A stretch of 64,000 nucleotides of DNA from Nonomuraea sp. PA05 (GCF_008086045.1 NZ_VSEY01000025.1:1-64000), one strand, 5' to 3'; positions 50,986 to 62,150 are shown, counted from the first letter of the stretch. Made by a program: numbers and translations. The notes: a model not told the origin generated them from the sequence alone.

Positions 50986-52182
50986 CTACCTCTTCACCCG
51001 TACGGGCAGCGCGGCCAGCCCGCGCAGCACCAGGTTCTCCTTGTACGGCGGCTCCGGATCGCCCAGCTCCAGCCCGGGCGCCGCCGAGGCGAGCGCCGAC
51101 AGCGCGATCTCGCCCTCCATCCGCGCCAGCGTGGCCCCGAGGCAGAAGTGGATGCCGAGCCCGAAGGCGAGATGCCGCTCCGGCGAGCGGGTCACGTCGA
51201 AGCGGTCGGGATCGGGAAAGACGGCCGGGTCGCGATTGGCCGCGCCTATCACGGCCATCACCGGGGTGCCCGCGGGCACCGGCGTGCCGCCCAGCGTCAC
51301 GTCCTCCAGGGCGACCCGCGAGGTGAGCTGGACCGGCGGGTCGTACCGGAGCACCTCCTCCACCACCTGGCCCGGCCGCTCGGCCGCGTGCGGCAGCAGG
51401 CCGTGCCGGATCAGGGCCAGGACGCCGTTGGCGATGAGGTTCACGGTGGTCTCGTGGCCGGCCACGAGCAGCAGCACGCAGGTCGCCAGCAACTCGGCCT
51501 CGGTGAGCTCCCGCACGCGCGTCAGGGCGCTCAGGAGGTCGTCGCCCGGCCGCTCCCGCCTGATCGCGGCGAGCTCGCGGAAGTAGTCGCCGAACTCCCT
51601 TCTGGCCCGGCCGGTTTCCGATAAGAGGTCTTCTGTAAGCATCGGGTCAAGGCCGCGGGCCAGCTTCTCGCTCCAGCCGCGAAAGCGTTCGTGATCCTCC
51701 TGAGGCACCCCGAGCATCTCGCTGATCACCATCACCGGCAGCGGGTAGGCCAGCCCGGACACGAGGTCGGCCTCCTCGGGCAGCTCGCGGATCAGCGACG
51801 ACGTGATCGCCTCGACGCGCGGGCGCAGCCGTTCGATCATGCGCGGGGTGAACGCCCTGCTCACCAGGGCGCGCAGCCTGGTGTGGTCGGGCGGGTCCAG
51901 CCACAGGAACGAGGGCGCGGGCTGACCTGGCTCTCCGCCGGTCGGCCTGCCGGAGCCGCGGCCGAAGCGCGGGTCGCGCAGCAGGGTCGAGCAGAGCTCG
52001 TGCGTGGTGGCGACGAGCAGGCCCGCACGCGTACGGAAGAGGGGGCCGCGCGCGCTCAGCTCGCGGTAGCGGGCATAAGGATCACGCAGAAATTCGCGAT
52101 CGAACGGATCAAAACCCAGGATGTCAACGGGGTCGGAAACCGCGGGTTCCGGAGCGCCGGAAGGCTCCATGAGGTCGCTCAT
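50986..52182 (-). CDS. cytochrome P450
   Basis: A 398-residue P450 from ATG 52182, or 411 from GTG 52221; neither has a clear ribosome binding site. The heme loop AFGLGIHFCLGATLAR, I-helix LLVAGHETTVN and EEVLRYD (ExxR) are intact. It is distinct from the P450 at 40141 but belongs to the same bacterial CYP100s style. A possible promoter (TTGACG, then CGATAT 18 bp later) lies upstream on the minus strand. It is divergent from the small LuxR-type gene, about 150 bp away. Substrate unknown. Confidence 0.9.
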   Translation of the reverse strand: MSDLMEPSGAPEPAVSDPVDILGFDPFDREFLRDPYARYRELSARGPLFRTRAGLLVATTHELCSTLLRDPRFGRGSGRPTGGEPGQPAPSFLWLDPPDHTRLRALVSRAFTPRMIERLRPRVEAITSSLIRELPEEADLVSGLAYPLPVMVISEMLGVPQEDHERFRGWSEKLARGLDPMLTEDLLSETGRARREFGDYFRELAAIRRERPGDDLLSALTRVRELTEAELLATCVLLLVAGHETTVNLIANGVLALIRHGLLPHAAERPGQVVEEVLRYDPPVQLTSRVALEDVTLGGTPVPAGTPVMAVIGAANRDPAVFPDPDRFDVTRSPERHLAFGLGIHFCLGATLARMEGEIALSALASAAPGLELGDPEPPYKENLVLRGLAALPVRVKR

Positions 52183-52366
52183 CGCGGGCTGATCGGTGCT
52201 GACATATCGCGAGTAGGTCACATATATCGGATCATGTCAATAGTGCTCGTCAAGAGCAGAGATTGTCATGCTTGACGACCTTTCCACGATGCGTTTACCG
52301 TCTGCGAGGAGCGACTTTGGCCCGGTCCCGAGGCCACTGTTCAGCTGTTGGGGGGGAGGGCTCCCG

Positions 52367-52579
52367 ATGGATGTGCTCACTGAGGGCGTTGAGCTGAGCC
52401 ATGCGGATCTTGCGCTGCTGGCGGAGCTGGCCAAGGGAGTCACGGTAGACCGGGTGGGCAGACGTCTGGATATCAGCGGGCGGACGGTACGCAGGAGGTT
52501 ACGCGGCATCTGCGACCGCATCGGTGTCGCCACGGCGATCGAAGCCGTGGCCTGGGCGGCCCGCCGCCAGTTGATCTAG
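52367..52579 (+). CDS. HTH-only LuxR-type regulator
   Basis: A 70-residue protein that is only the DNA-binding part of a LuxR regulator: ELSHADLALLAELAKGVTVD followed by RVGRRLDISGRTVRRRLRGI and an IEAVAWAARRQLI helix. There is no sensor domain. ATG 52367 has GGGGGGAGGG upstream. It is divergent from the P450 gene and may regulate it; single-domain LuxR proteins are also known as developmental switches. Its partner or signal is not visible. Confidence 0.75.
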   Translation: MDVLTEGVELSHADLALLAELAKGVTVDRVGRRLDISGRTVRRRLRGICDRIGVATAIEAVAWAARRQLI

Positions 52580-52653
52580 CGGCGGGGCGGCACGGAGAGG
52601 GGCACGGCCAGGTCGAACGGGCGACGCGCACCGCACCGGCGGCGGCCGGCAGG

Positions 52654-53697
52654 TCAGTCGGCGATGCGGACCGCGCCCGCGAACGGCCTGTTGGCGAGCG
52701 AGGCGATCCGCACCACGTCTCCGGTCTGCGGCGCGTGCACCATCATGCCGCCGCCGAGGTAGATGCCGACGTGGTGCAGGTCGTTGTAGAAGAACACCAG
52801 GTCGCCTGGCCGCATCTCCTCGCGTGAGATGTGCCTGCCCGCGGTCCACTGGCTGCCGGTGTAGTGCGGCAGGGAGATGCCGACCTTCTGGTAGGCCGCC
52901 ATGACCAGGCCGGAGCAGTCGTAGGAGTTGGGGCCTTCCGCGCCCCAGACGTACGGCTTGAGCTGCTGCGTGAGCGCCCAGCGGGCGGCCTGCGCGGCCT
53001 TGCCGCCGCCGACGATCGGCAGGTTGACGCGCTGCGCCCGGGTGCCGGGCCGGCCGGCCTCGCCCAGGGCCCGCCTGAACAGGTTGCTCTCGACCTTGGT
53101 GACCAGCTTGGTGATCTTGTCGCGCTTGCCGTCGAGGTCGGAGACGATCTCCTGGACCTCGTCGATGCGGGCCTTGGCGCCCGCCCTGGCACGCTCGGCG
53201 GCCTCCCTGGCCGCGGTGACCTGGTTGACCTCCGCGCCCTGCTGCTGCTCCAGCACGTCCATGGTGGCGGCGCGGTCGAGGAAAGTGTCGGGGTCGCCGG
53301 AGGTGGCGAACGCCAGCATGCGGTTCATCCCGCCGGTCATGTACGCGTTCTGCGCCAGCAGCGCGGCCTTGGCGCGCTTGGCCTCCAGATCGGCCTCACT
53401 GGTCGAGAGCGTCTTCTGCGCCGCGTCGGCGGCCTTCTTGGCGGTCTTGAGCTTCTCGCGCTGGCCGTTGTACTCCTCGGTCAGCGTCTCGATCTCGTTG
53501 TGCATCTTCTCGACCTGCTTGGCCAGGTCCTGGAGCGAGGGCTCAGGGTCGGCGGAGGCGGGGCCGACGGGAATGGCTATCAGGAGGGCGGCGAGTGTGA
53601 GACTCACCACACCGCCCAGGCGGCGTGATCGCCCGAGTCGTTCCTGAGGACGGGCGTGCCTGCCCGCCACCTTCTCCCCGCCGTTGCGCGTGCGCAC
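52654..53697 (-). CDS. NlpC/P60 cell-wall hydrolase under c-di-AMP control
   Basis: A 347-residue secreted endopeptidase: an N-terminal signal or anchor (RRLGGVVSLTLAALLIAIPV), a long coiled coil (about 60-215) and a C-terminal NlpC/P60 domain with the catalytic Cys in SYDCSGLV and the His in LHHVGIYLGG. GTG 53697 is chosen because GAGGAAGGGAG lies about 9 bp upstream. It resembles the protein at 22877 but has a ydaO riboswitch before it, as known for actinobacterial cell-wall hydrolases. Confidence 0.9.
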   Translation of the reverse strand: MRTRNGGEKVAGRHARPQERLGRSRRLGGVVSLTLAALLIAIPVGPASADPEPSLQDLAKQVEKMHNEIETLTEEYNGQREKLKTAKKAADAAQKTLSTSEADLEAKRAKAALLAQNAYMTGGMNRMLAFATSGDPDTFLDRAATMDVLEQQQGAEVNQVTAAREAAERARAGAKARIDEVQEIVSDLDGKRDKITKLVTKVESNLFRRALGEAGRPGTRAQRVNLPIVGGGKAAQAARWALTQQLKPYVWGAEGPNSYDCSGLVMAAYQKVGISLPHYTGSQWTAGRHISREEMRPGDLVFFYNDLHHVGIYLGGGMMVHAPQTGDVVRIASLANRPFAGAVRIAD

Positions 53698-53715
53698 CAA
53701 CCATGCTCCCTTCCT

Positions 53716-53842
53716 CGACGCCGACCGGGTTAGCTGACGGGTTCGGGCCGGAGCAGCCCTACCGAACCGACTCGGATTCACCCCGGGTGGCGGCGATGGG
53801 GGTCGCCGCCGCTGGTTCCCCGGCTCCCCTCGCGGGGATTGG
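53716..53842 (-). ncRNA. ydaO-type cyclic di-AMP riboswitch
   Basis: Read on the minus strand the leader has CCGGGGAACC, CACCCGGGGTGAATCCGA, then GTAGGGCTGC and CCCGAACCCGTCAGCTAACC, the landmark order of the ydaO/yuaA motif. It ends about 20 nt before the NlpC/P60 gene. In actinobacteria this class lies upstream of cell-wall hydrolases and Rpf genes and turns them off when c-di-AMP is high. Boundaries are approximate. Confidence 0.85.
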
Positions 53843-54121
53843 GCGTGCCCCGCGCGCGCGACACGCGGGGAACATCGTCGCTGGACACTAATGCACTCCG
53901 AGTTCGTGCTCAACCGGAACTGCCGAGTTCATAGAGGTTTCACAACCGAAGGGTCACAAGGTGATCTCGTGCCTGGCTGGGCAGAACGGGCTTTATGTCA
54001 CCTTCGTTGTGGCTTCTGCCGGATGCGGGATGCGTGCTCATATGGCAACCCGATGTAACAGGATGGGGCGAGACATGGGAGTTAAGTCTGAGCCGTAATG
54101 ACATCTGTACTCTGGAGAGCC
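53843..54121. other. gap between the riboswitch and the GNAT gene
   Basis: A GC-rich hairpin (CCCCGCG...CGCGGGG, about 53850-53880) borders the riboswitch. The rest shows no gene. Divergent promoters for the NlpC/P60 leader and the acetyltransferase gene are expected here, but I cannot place them confidently. Confidence 0.4.
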
Positions 54122-54703
54122 ATGGAGCAGGTGGCCGAACTGAGAACGTCCGAGACCGGGCCCGAGACCGCGGTGGTGGTCCGGCGTGCCCGCACGCCCG
54201 ACGTGCGGACGGTCAGGCGTCTGGTCGACACCTACGCGGGCGCGGGCCCGCGGCTCCTGGAGAAGGCCACCGTGACCTTGTACGAGGACGTGCAGGAGTT
54301 CTGGGTGGCCGAGCTGGGCGGGCAGGTTGTCGGCTGTGGCGCGCTCCACGTGTTGTGGGAGGACCTCGCGGAGGTCCGCACCGTGGCCGTGGATCCCGCG
54401 TGCCGCGGCATGGGCGTCGGCCATCGGATCGTCTCGGCGCTGATACAGCACGCGAAGGATCTGGGTCTGCGACGTGTATTCTGTCTGACTTTTGAGGTCG
54501 ACTTCTTCGCGAGGCACGGCTTTCGCCCGATTCAGGGCACGCCGGTCTCACCAGAGGTGTACGCCGAACTCCTGGCCTCGTACGACGAGGGCGTGGCGGA
54601 GTTCCTCGACCTGGAACACGTCAAACCGAACACCCTGGGCAACACCCGCATGCTGCTCCATCTGACATCGGGTGACGCGGACCTTGACCAGATGGAAAGG
54701 TGA
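54122..54703 (+). CDS. amino-acid N-acetyltransferase (short NAGS-like GNAT)
   Basis: A 193-residue GNAT protein. The acetyl-CoA site is VRTVAVDPACRGMGVGHRIV, followed by GLRRVFCLTFEVDFFARHGF, the sequence style of single-domain N-acetylglutamate synthases such as Rv2747 of M. tuberculosis, which starts arginine biosynthesis from glutamate. ATG 54122 has GGAGAG upstream and is preferred over ATG 54098. It is not near other arg genes in this window. Confidence 0.85.
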   Translation: MEQVAELRTSETGPETAVVVRRARTPDVRTVRRLVDTYAGAGPRLLEKATVTLYEDVQEFWVAELGGQVVGCGALHVLWEDLAEVRTVAVDPACRGMGVGHRIVSALIQHAKDLGLRRVFCLTFEVDFFARHGFRPIQGTPVSPEVYAELLASYDEGVAEFLDLEHVKPNTLGNTRMLLHLTSGDADLDQMER

Positions 54704-54788
54704 TTGTTGATTCCTATGTCGATACGTTGGGCAGCACAGGCATGTGTCCTGACACGTGCCACATGCGCACTCGAAGCGAGGTGACACG

Positions 54789-56270
54789 GTGAGCACCGGA
54801 CAGCCGCCGTATCCACAGGACGAATCCGGCGAGAATCCCCCTTACGGGCAGCAGAACGCGGGCCGCCACCCCGGCGAGCCCGACCCGGACGTGACTGTGG
54901 TCGGCTACCGGGCGGACGACGCCTACGGCCAGCAGCCCCAGTATGGCCAGCAGCAGGGCCAGCACGGTCAGCAGCAGGGCTACGGCCAGCAACCCCAGTA
55001 CGGCCAGCAGCAGGGCTACGGCCAGCAGGGCTACGACCAGCAGCAGGGCCAGTACGGCCAGCAGCAGGGTTACGGGCAGCAGCAGCAGTCCCAGCCCGGC
55101 TACGGCCAGCAGGCTCAGCACGGCCAGCAGCAGGGTTATGGGCAGCAACAGCAGCAGGGCTACGGGCAGCAGCAGCAGTCCCAGCCCGGCTACGGCCAGC
55201 AGTACGGCGACCAGCAGGGCTACGGGCAGCAGCACGGCTACGGCCAGCAGGCTCCCTCAGGCCAGCAGTACGGCCAGCAGCCCCAGTCGCAGCCCGACTA
55301 CGGCCAGCAGGGCCAGTACGGCCAGCAGCCGCAGTCCCAGCCGGACTACGGCCAGCAGTACGGGCAGCAACAGCAGTCGCAGCCCGACTACGGTCAGCAG
55401 TACGGGCAGCAGCAGCAGCAGTCGCAGCCCGGCTACGGCCAGCAGGAATACGGCCAGCAGCAGGGCCAGTACGGCCAGCAGCAGCAGTCCCAGCCGGACT
55501 ACGGCCAGCAGGGCCAGTACGGCCAGCAGCAGGGCTACGGCCAGCAGGGCTACGAGCAGCAGCAGGGCCAGTACGGCCAGCAGCAGCAGTCCCAGCCCGG
55601 CTACGCCCAGCCCGGTTACGGCCAGCAGGGCTACGACCAGCAGTACGGTCAGCAGGGCTACGGCCAGCAGCCGCAGCAGTACGGGCAGGGCGGCTACGGC
55701 CAGCAGCCCGGTTACGGGCAGGCCTACGGCCAGCCGGTCGGCGTGCAGCCCCCCGGGGCGCCGGCGCCGCTCGCGGAGTGGTGGCAGCGCCTGGTGGCGA
55801 GGATCATCGACTTCGTCATCCTGTTCATCGTCAACATCGTCGTCGGCGTGATCTTCGGCCTGTTCGCGGTCGCCAGCTACTCCACGCTGGACGGAAGCAG
55901 CAGCGGATTCCTGTCACTGACGCTGGTGACGGTCCTCTCGGGGATCATCGTGACGGCGCTCTGGGTGGCCTTCGACTTCTTCCTGCTGAAGGCCAAGGGC
56001 CAGACCGTCGGCAAGATGGTCATGGGCATCAAGGTCGTCCAGGTGGGTCAGGCGATGCACCCCGGCGGGCTGCCCTCCGACGCGGCGCTCAAGCGCGCCG
56101 GCGTCACCTGGGGCGGCTGGATCTTCAACGCCATCCCGTTCACCTTCATCCCCAGCCTGCTGGCCTGGGCGTTGGTGGCACTGAACGGCGCCTCCCACCT
56201 CTGGGACAAGCCGCTGCAGCAGACGTTCGCGGACAAGTTCGCGGGCACCGTGGTGGTCAAGATCAAGTAA
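54789..56270 (+). CDS. RDD membrane protein with long YGQQ-repeat N-terminus
   Basis: A 493-residue protein. Residues about 45-315 are a low-complexity tract of Tyr, Gly, Gln, Ser and Pro built on YGQQ units, resembling the prion-like tails of FUS-type proteins. Residues about 330-493 are an RDD domain ([40 protein letters not shown]) with about three transmembrane helices. Short Pro/Gln-rich tails are common on actinobacterial RDD proteins; this one is unusually long. The tract may be membrane-adjacent and condensate-forming, which is inference. The GTG start lies downstream of GCGAGG. Confidence 0.85.
   Translation: MSTGQPPYPQDESGENPPYGQQNAGRHPGEPDPDVTVVGYRADDAYGQQPQYGQQQGQHGQQQGYGQQPQYGQQQGYGQQGYDQQQGQYGQQQGYGQQQQSQPGYGQQAQHGQQQGYGQQQQQGYGQQQQSQPGYGQQYGDQQGYGQQHGYGQQAPSGQQYGQQPQSQPDYGQQGQYGQQPQSQPDYGQQYGQQQQSQPDYGQQYGQQQQQSQPGYGQQEYGQQQGQYGQQQQSQPDYGQQGQYGQQQGYGQQGYEQQQGQYGQQQQSQPGYAQPGYGQQGYDQQYGQQGYGQQPQQYGQGGYGQQPGYGQAYGQPVGVQPPGAPAPLAEWWQRLVARIIDFVILFIVNIVVGVIFGLFAVASYSTLDGSSSGFLSLTLVTVLSGIIVTALWVAFDFFLLKAKGQTVGKMVMGIKVVQVGQAMHPGGLPSDAALKRAGVTWGGWIFNAIPFTFIPSLLAWALVALNGASHLWDKPLQQTFADKFAGTVVVKIK
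54919..55740 (+). repeat. in-frame YGQQ codon repeat tract
   Basis: About 820 bp of tandem, imperfect 12-24 bp units (TACGGCCAGCAG and variants with extra CAG codons) encode the Tyr-Gly-Gln-Gln tract. Such tracts expand and contract easily, so length may differ between strains. Confidence 0.9.
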
Positions 56271-56285
56271 CCTTCCGCGGACGCG

Positions 56286-56319
56286 ACATAGGGGCCGGCC
56301 TCGCCGGCCCCTATGTTTT
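56286..56319 (+). terminator. intrinsic terminator after the RDD gene
   Basis: ACATAGGGGCCGGC pairs perfectly with GCCGGCCCCTATGT around a 3-nt loop, followed by TTTT. It is the clearest intrinsic terminator in the window. Confidence 0.92.
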
Positions 56320-56381
56320 GTGTGCGGACCTGTACCAGAATTAGTTAGCGACCCGAGCCCCGACGACACGAGGTGGCAGTT

Positions 56382-56870
56382 ATGGCCGGGACGGCCCCGC
56401 GGCTGGACACGCTCCCCGCCGAATGGTGGGAACGACTCGGCGCCCGGCTGATTGAAGCGCTCGTCTTCGGGGTCTTCTATTACATTCTGTTCATCGCGCT
56501 GTGGGGCTTCTTCCGGACTGTCGGGATGGCCGAGGTCTTCGGCGGGCGGCTGCCGGGAGTCTTCGCGTGGCTGCTTGCCGGGCTGGCATATGCGGGCTAC
56601 GACTGGTGGGCGCATTCCCGGCGCGGGCGGACGTTCGGTAAGGCGATCATGAAGATTCGGCTGGCGCCGGACGGCCTGCCGCGTCGCGATCTGCTCAAGC
56701 GGACCCTGGTCTATCCCGCTCCGGTGATGCTCATGGGCATTCCGGTCGTCAATCTGCTGGCCGGAATGCTGCTGTTCGGGGTGGGGTTGCTCATCCTCAT
56801 CGACAAGCCGCTGGAGCGGGGCCCGCACGACAGGGCAGCGGGAACGCGGGTGGTAAAAGATCTTCGCTGA
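56382..56870 (+). CDS. RDD-family membrane protein
   Basis: A 162-residue protein with an RDD domain (LPAEWWERLGARLIEALVFG; RRGRTFGKAIMKIRLAPDGL) and about four hydrophobic helices. It is a second, tail-less RDD gene, separated by a terminator from the first. RDD proteins are implicated in Na+/H+ exchange or stress response; the role here is unknown. Confidence 0.85.
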   Translation: MAGTAPRLDTLPAEWWERLGARLIEALVFGVFYYILFIALWGFFRTVGMAEVFGGRLPGVFAWLLAGLAYAGYDWWAHSRRGRTFGKAIMKIRLAPDGLPRRDLLKRTLVYPAPVMLMGIPVVNLLAGMLLFGVGLLILIDKPLERGPHDRAAGTRVVKDLR

Positions 56871-57131
56871 GCTGCCCGTACCTGGGGCTACGCCTTTTCG
56901 CCAAATTTTCGGTTGATCCGGTAAGGAGCCTGGAGAGACTGGCATTAGGCTATGGGGCGTCCGGGTTGCCGGATGTTGGCGCCCCTGCGACGCGCAGGGC
57001 ATCTGTGTGGCGCTATGGTCGGGTACGGGTGGTTGTCGCCCTGGGCGTCATGAGGGACCGGGATCCCCGTGGTCACGCTCCCAGCGCTTTTTGCGCCCCC
57101 GAAACCCCGCAAGCCGTGGAGGCGAGGACGA

Positions 57132-57278
57132 ATGGAAGCCCTAACAGACGTATTGTCAGCGCTCATCCCCCCGGTGGTGGTGGGCGGCGCCTTCATCTTT
57201 GGCGTAGTGAAGTTGGTCCGATCCGAGGCCCTGGGGGGCCGGCGAAACCGCGAGGATCAGCCCGAGCGCCAGAACTGA
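57132..57278 (+). CDS. small single-pass membrane protein
   Basis: A 48-residue protein with one transmembrane helix (ALIPPVVVGGAFIFGVVKLV) and a charged C-terminus (RNREDQPERQN). ATG 57132 has GGAGGCGAGGA upstream, good support for a gene of this size. It lies 106 bp before lsr2 in the same direction. Function unknown. Confidence 0.65.
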   Translation: MEALTDVLSALIPPVVVGGAFIFGVVKLVRSEALGGRRNREDQPERQN

Positions 57279-57383
57279 TCGGCTAGTCAGCCGAATCCCC
57301 GTAGCGTTGAATTGTCTCCACGCCTTTCCGGGTATATGTTTGGGCAGGCGAATGAAACAATGCTCCGCGAAAGGATTGCGTAC

Positions 57384-57716
57384 ATGGCCAAGCAGATCCA
57401 GGAGATTCTCATCGATGACCTCGATGGGGGCGAGGCCAATGAGACGGTCAGCTTCGCTATTGACGGCTCCACCTATGAGATTGACCTCAGCGACCTTAAC
57501 GCGAAGAAGCTGAGGGACGCTCTGACGCCTTTCGTGCAGCATGCGCGCAGGGCGGGCGCCGTACCCACGCGCCGGCGTGGCCGGGGCGGCAACCGTGCGA
57601 TGAGCCGCGAGAAGAGCTCCGAGATCCGGCAGTGGGCCAAGGCTCACGGCCTGCCGGTCAGCGAGCGCGGCCGCATCGCCTCCACCGTCGTGGAGAAGTA
57701 CGAAGCCGCTCACTAA
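57384..57716 (+). CDS. lsr2: nucleoid-associated protein Lsr2
   Basis: A 110-residue H-NS-like protein that bridges AT-rich DNA and silences acquired genes. The N-terminal dimerisation domain (EILIDDLDGGEANETVSFAI) and the C-terminal domain with the RGR minor-groove hook (VSERGRIASTVVEKY) are intact. ATG 57384 has AAGGAT upstream. Its position between lysS and clpC is conserved in actinobacteria. Confidence 0.95.
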   Translation: MAKQIQEILIDDLDGGEANETVSFAIDGSTYEIDLSDLNAKKLRDALTPFVQHARRAGAVPTRRRGRGGNRAMSREKSSEIRQWAKAHGLPVSERGRIASTVVEKYEAAH

Positions 57717-57719
57717 AGG

Positions 57720-57857
57720 GCCGGCTCTCGACCATGCGCTTATGATGCTCGCCTCGGACCCCGGCGACCGCCATAAGCGCATGATCGTTTCTTCGGCGTC
57801 CCAGAATGCGGGACGTTCCGGAAGATGATCTCCTGAGCGCCCATATGTGGGCGTTTT
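57720..57857 (+). ncRNA. hairpin cluster after lsr2 ending in a terminator (candidate 3' RNA)
   Basis: Three hairpins follow within 140 nt: CATGCGCTTATG...CATAAGCGCATG (57733-57744 with 57772-57783), CGTCCC...GGGACG (57797-57802 with 57810-57815) and CGCCCA-TATG-TGGGCG followed by TTTT (57838-57857). The last is a good intrinsic terminator. The set could be the lsr2 3' UTR or a separate small RNA. Confidence 0.45.
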
Positions 57858-58491
57858 GGACGCACGCGTTCCCTGCCCCGTCCACGGCGCCGTTTCACCG
57901 GCGGGTCGCCGGCTTATGTGATGGCGGCGGGCGCGAATGCCGTGTGGGGCGGCCATGCCTCATTCAACGTACGCTCGCGCGTACGAACCGGGCGTCGGCC
58001 GCCCGCATTGGCTCGTGCGGCGGGCATTGAGGTCCCGCGCGGAGGTTGTCACCCGTCGCACCGAGCAGATGCCGCGCCCATGGAACGGGCCATACGAAAA
58101 TTTCCGTGGAGCTCTTCACTCGCTGTAACGCTTAAGCCGGGCTCTGGCCGGCCCGGCGGTCGCGGAAAACCTCATCGCCTCCGGCTCCCCGATTACCCGC
58201 TCACCGCATGCGGGGAGCCGGGCATAACCGGCAAGTAGCCCGTATCCCTCGCACAATGCCGGTTCCAGCGCACAATGCCGTCGTCCTTGAGAGGCTATGC
58301 CGCCGACCGGTCCGGTAACCCGGCTGACCGGATGGGGCGCGGGATTACTGATTACCGTCTGTACGGGATGCGCGAGCCGGCGCCGCAGGTGATCCGGTGC
58401 CGCCAAGATCGCGAATTGTCGTCCGCTCGCCTGGATGCGGAAGGATGGGTGCATTGTCCGGCCCTGCCGACTGCTAGTGAGGAGCGGCGAG
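57858..58491. other. 634-bp gap without a recognisable gene, hairpin-rich
   Basis: No frame here resembles a protein. Hairpins include GCCGGGC...GCCCGGC (58137-58158) and a perfect 11-bp stem CCGGCTCCCCG...CGGGGAGCCGG (58181-58221). A short repeat CGCACAATGCC occurs twice near 58251 and 58270. The last 60 bp resemble the leader of clpC, consistent with duplication. Confidence 0.55.
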
Positions 58492-59112
58492 TTGTTCGAG
58501 AAGTTCACCGACCGGGCGCGGCGGGTGGTCGTCCTGTCTCAGGAAGAGGCCAGGACACTCGGCCATCCCCAGATCGGGACCGAGCACCTCCTGCTCGGGC
58601 TGGTTCGCGAGGGTGAGGCCGTGGCCGCTCAGGTTCTGGCGGGCTTCGGCGTCGGGCTCGACGGGGCGCGCCGTCAGGTCTTGGAGATCGTCCGGCCGGG
58701 GGCGCAGGCGCCGTCGGGGCATCTGCCGTTCTCTCCGGGGGCGCAGCAGGCGATGCAGCGGGCCAACCGCGAATCGCTGGAGCGGGGGCTGGACTACATC
58801 GGGACCGAGCACCTGCTGCTGGGGCTCGTGCGCGAGAGCACGGGAACTCAGGTCCAGGCCGGGAACGCCGGGGCCCACGCGGGGACGCCGGGTGCCGGGG
58901 TTCACGCCGGGATGCCGGGCGCGGGGGCTCACGCCGGGGTGCCGGGAACCGCGCCCGGGGTGCCGGGAACCGCGCCCGGGGTGCCGGGAACCGCGCCTGA
59001 GGCTGGAGGGGCCGCTGTGCAGGCTCTGGTCAGGCTCGGGGCCGACCCGCTGAAGGTCGCGCAGGCCGTGGACGAGCTCGTCGCCCGGTATCAGGCCGCC
59101 CGCTCGCAGTAA
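58492..59112 (+). CDS. Clp-N-domain-only protein (partial clpC duplicate)
   Basis: A 206-residue protein made only of the two Clp-N repeats ([40 protein letters not shown]) with no AAA+ module. It matches the first part of ClpC closely, and the leader GTGAGGAGCG(G/A)CGAG is shared. A Gly/Ala/Pro/His-rich insert of repeated GVPGTAP and HAG units (about 125-170) separates a short C-terminal piece. The TTG start aligns with the clpC ATG. Clp-N modules bind adaptors and substrates, so it could modulate ClpC. Expression is unproven. Confidence 0.75.
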   Translation: MFEKFTDRARRVVVLSQEEARTLGHPQIGTEHLLLGLVREGEAVAAQVLAGFGVGLDGARRQVLEIVRPGAQAPSGHLPFSPGAQQAMQRANRESLERGLDYIGTEHLLLGLVRESTGTQVQAGNAGAHAGTPGAGVHAGMPGAGAHAGVPGTAPGVPGTAPGVPGTAPEAGGAAVQALVRLGADPLKVAQAVDELVARYQAARSQ

Positions 59113-59167
59113 CCGTGGCCCGCGGCTCGCAGCAACCGTGGCCCGCGGCTCCCAGTAGCCGCGGCCG
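59102..59167. repeat. 23-bp tandem repeat spanning a stop codon
   Basis: Three units with a 23-bp period begin at 59102, 59125 and 59148 (GCTCGCAGTAACCGTGGCCC and variants). The first contains the last codons and TAA of the Clp-N-only gene; the others repeat that end downstream. Confidence 0.85.
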
Positions 59168-59635
59168 CGATCCCCGGGATACCGCTTTCGCATGGCGCTT
59201 GTGGCGATGTGCGGTGTGTGCCGTGTTGTGCTCAGGGCGTAGCGTGCTCGCTTGGCCTTGGTCCGGCCCGCGACATAAGATGATGACGTAATAGATACGG
59301 ACGCGGCATCTCAGATGCAGGGGCGAAAGTGGCGTCCCCGCGCCGGCTCCGCGCCAGGCGTCCGGAGGACGATCCGTGTGGGTCCGCGTGCGTCGCGGGG
59401 GGCAATTACAGCCGCTTCCGTGAAGCGTCCTAAACATCGTTCGCTTGCGGCGTATCGGGAACACGTCACCCCCGAACAGTAGTTGGATGGAGGGTGAACG
59501 CCCTGCTCTCGGGGAACGTCTCTGTTATAGAGCGTGTCAGCGGCAGTGGGCACGGTTCGCCGAGCCAGGGCTAGCATGCGGGAGGACGGGACCGGATTTA
59601 CCGGCCTGACTGACCGCTCTGTGAGGAGCGACGAG
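59168..59635. other. clpC upstream region
   Basis: About 470 bp with no convincing gene between the 23-bp repeats and clpC. It carries the candidate ClgR and SigR elements near 59438-59484 and a TATAGA at about 59525 that may be a second -10 element. Confidence 0.5.
59438..59484 (+). promoter_or_regulatory. candidate ClgR box and SigR-type promoter of clpC
   Basis: CGTTCGCTTGCGGCGTA (59438-59454) resembles the ClgR box, with one core mismatch. GGAAC at 59458-59462 is followed after 19 bp by GTT at 59482, the spacing of SigR-type (thiol-stress) promoters. Both regulators are known to control clp genes in actinobacteria; use here is inferred. Confidence 0.4.
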
Positions 59636-62137
<2,502 letters not shown>

Positions 62138-62150
62138 CCCTGGGTCCCAC

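Noticed and set aside
54919-55740. CRISPR array in the regular repeats near 55 kb
   Set aside because: Units are short, in frame and encode YGQQ; there are no unique spacers.
57720-58491. 6C RNA or other known actinobacterial small RNA
   Set aside because: The hairpins lack the C-rich loops of the 6C motif; no known family was recognised.
58116-58508. 130-residue minus-strand frame in the lsr2-to-Clp gap
   Set aside because: No domain or ribosome binding site, crosses perfect hairpins and the Clp-N start.
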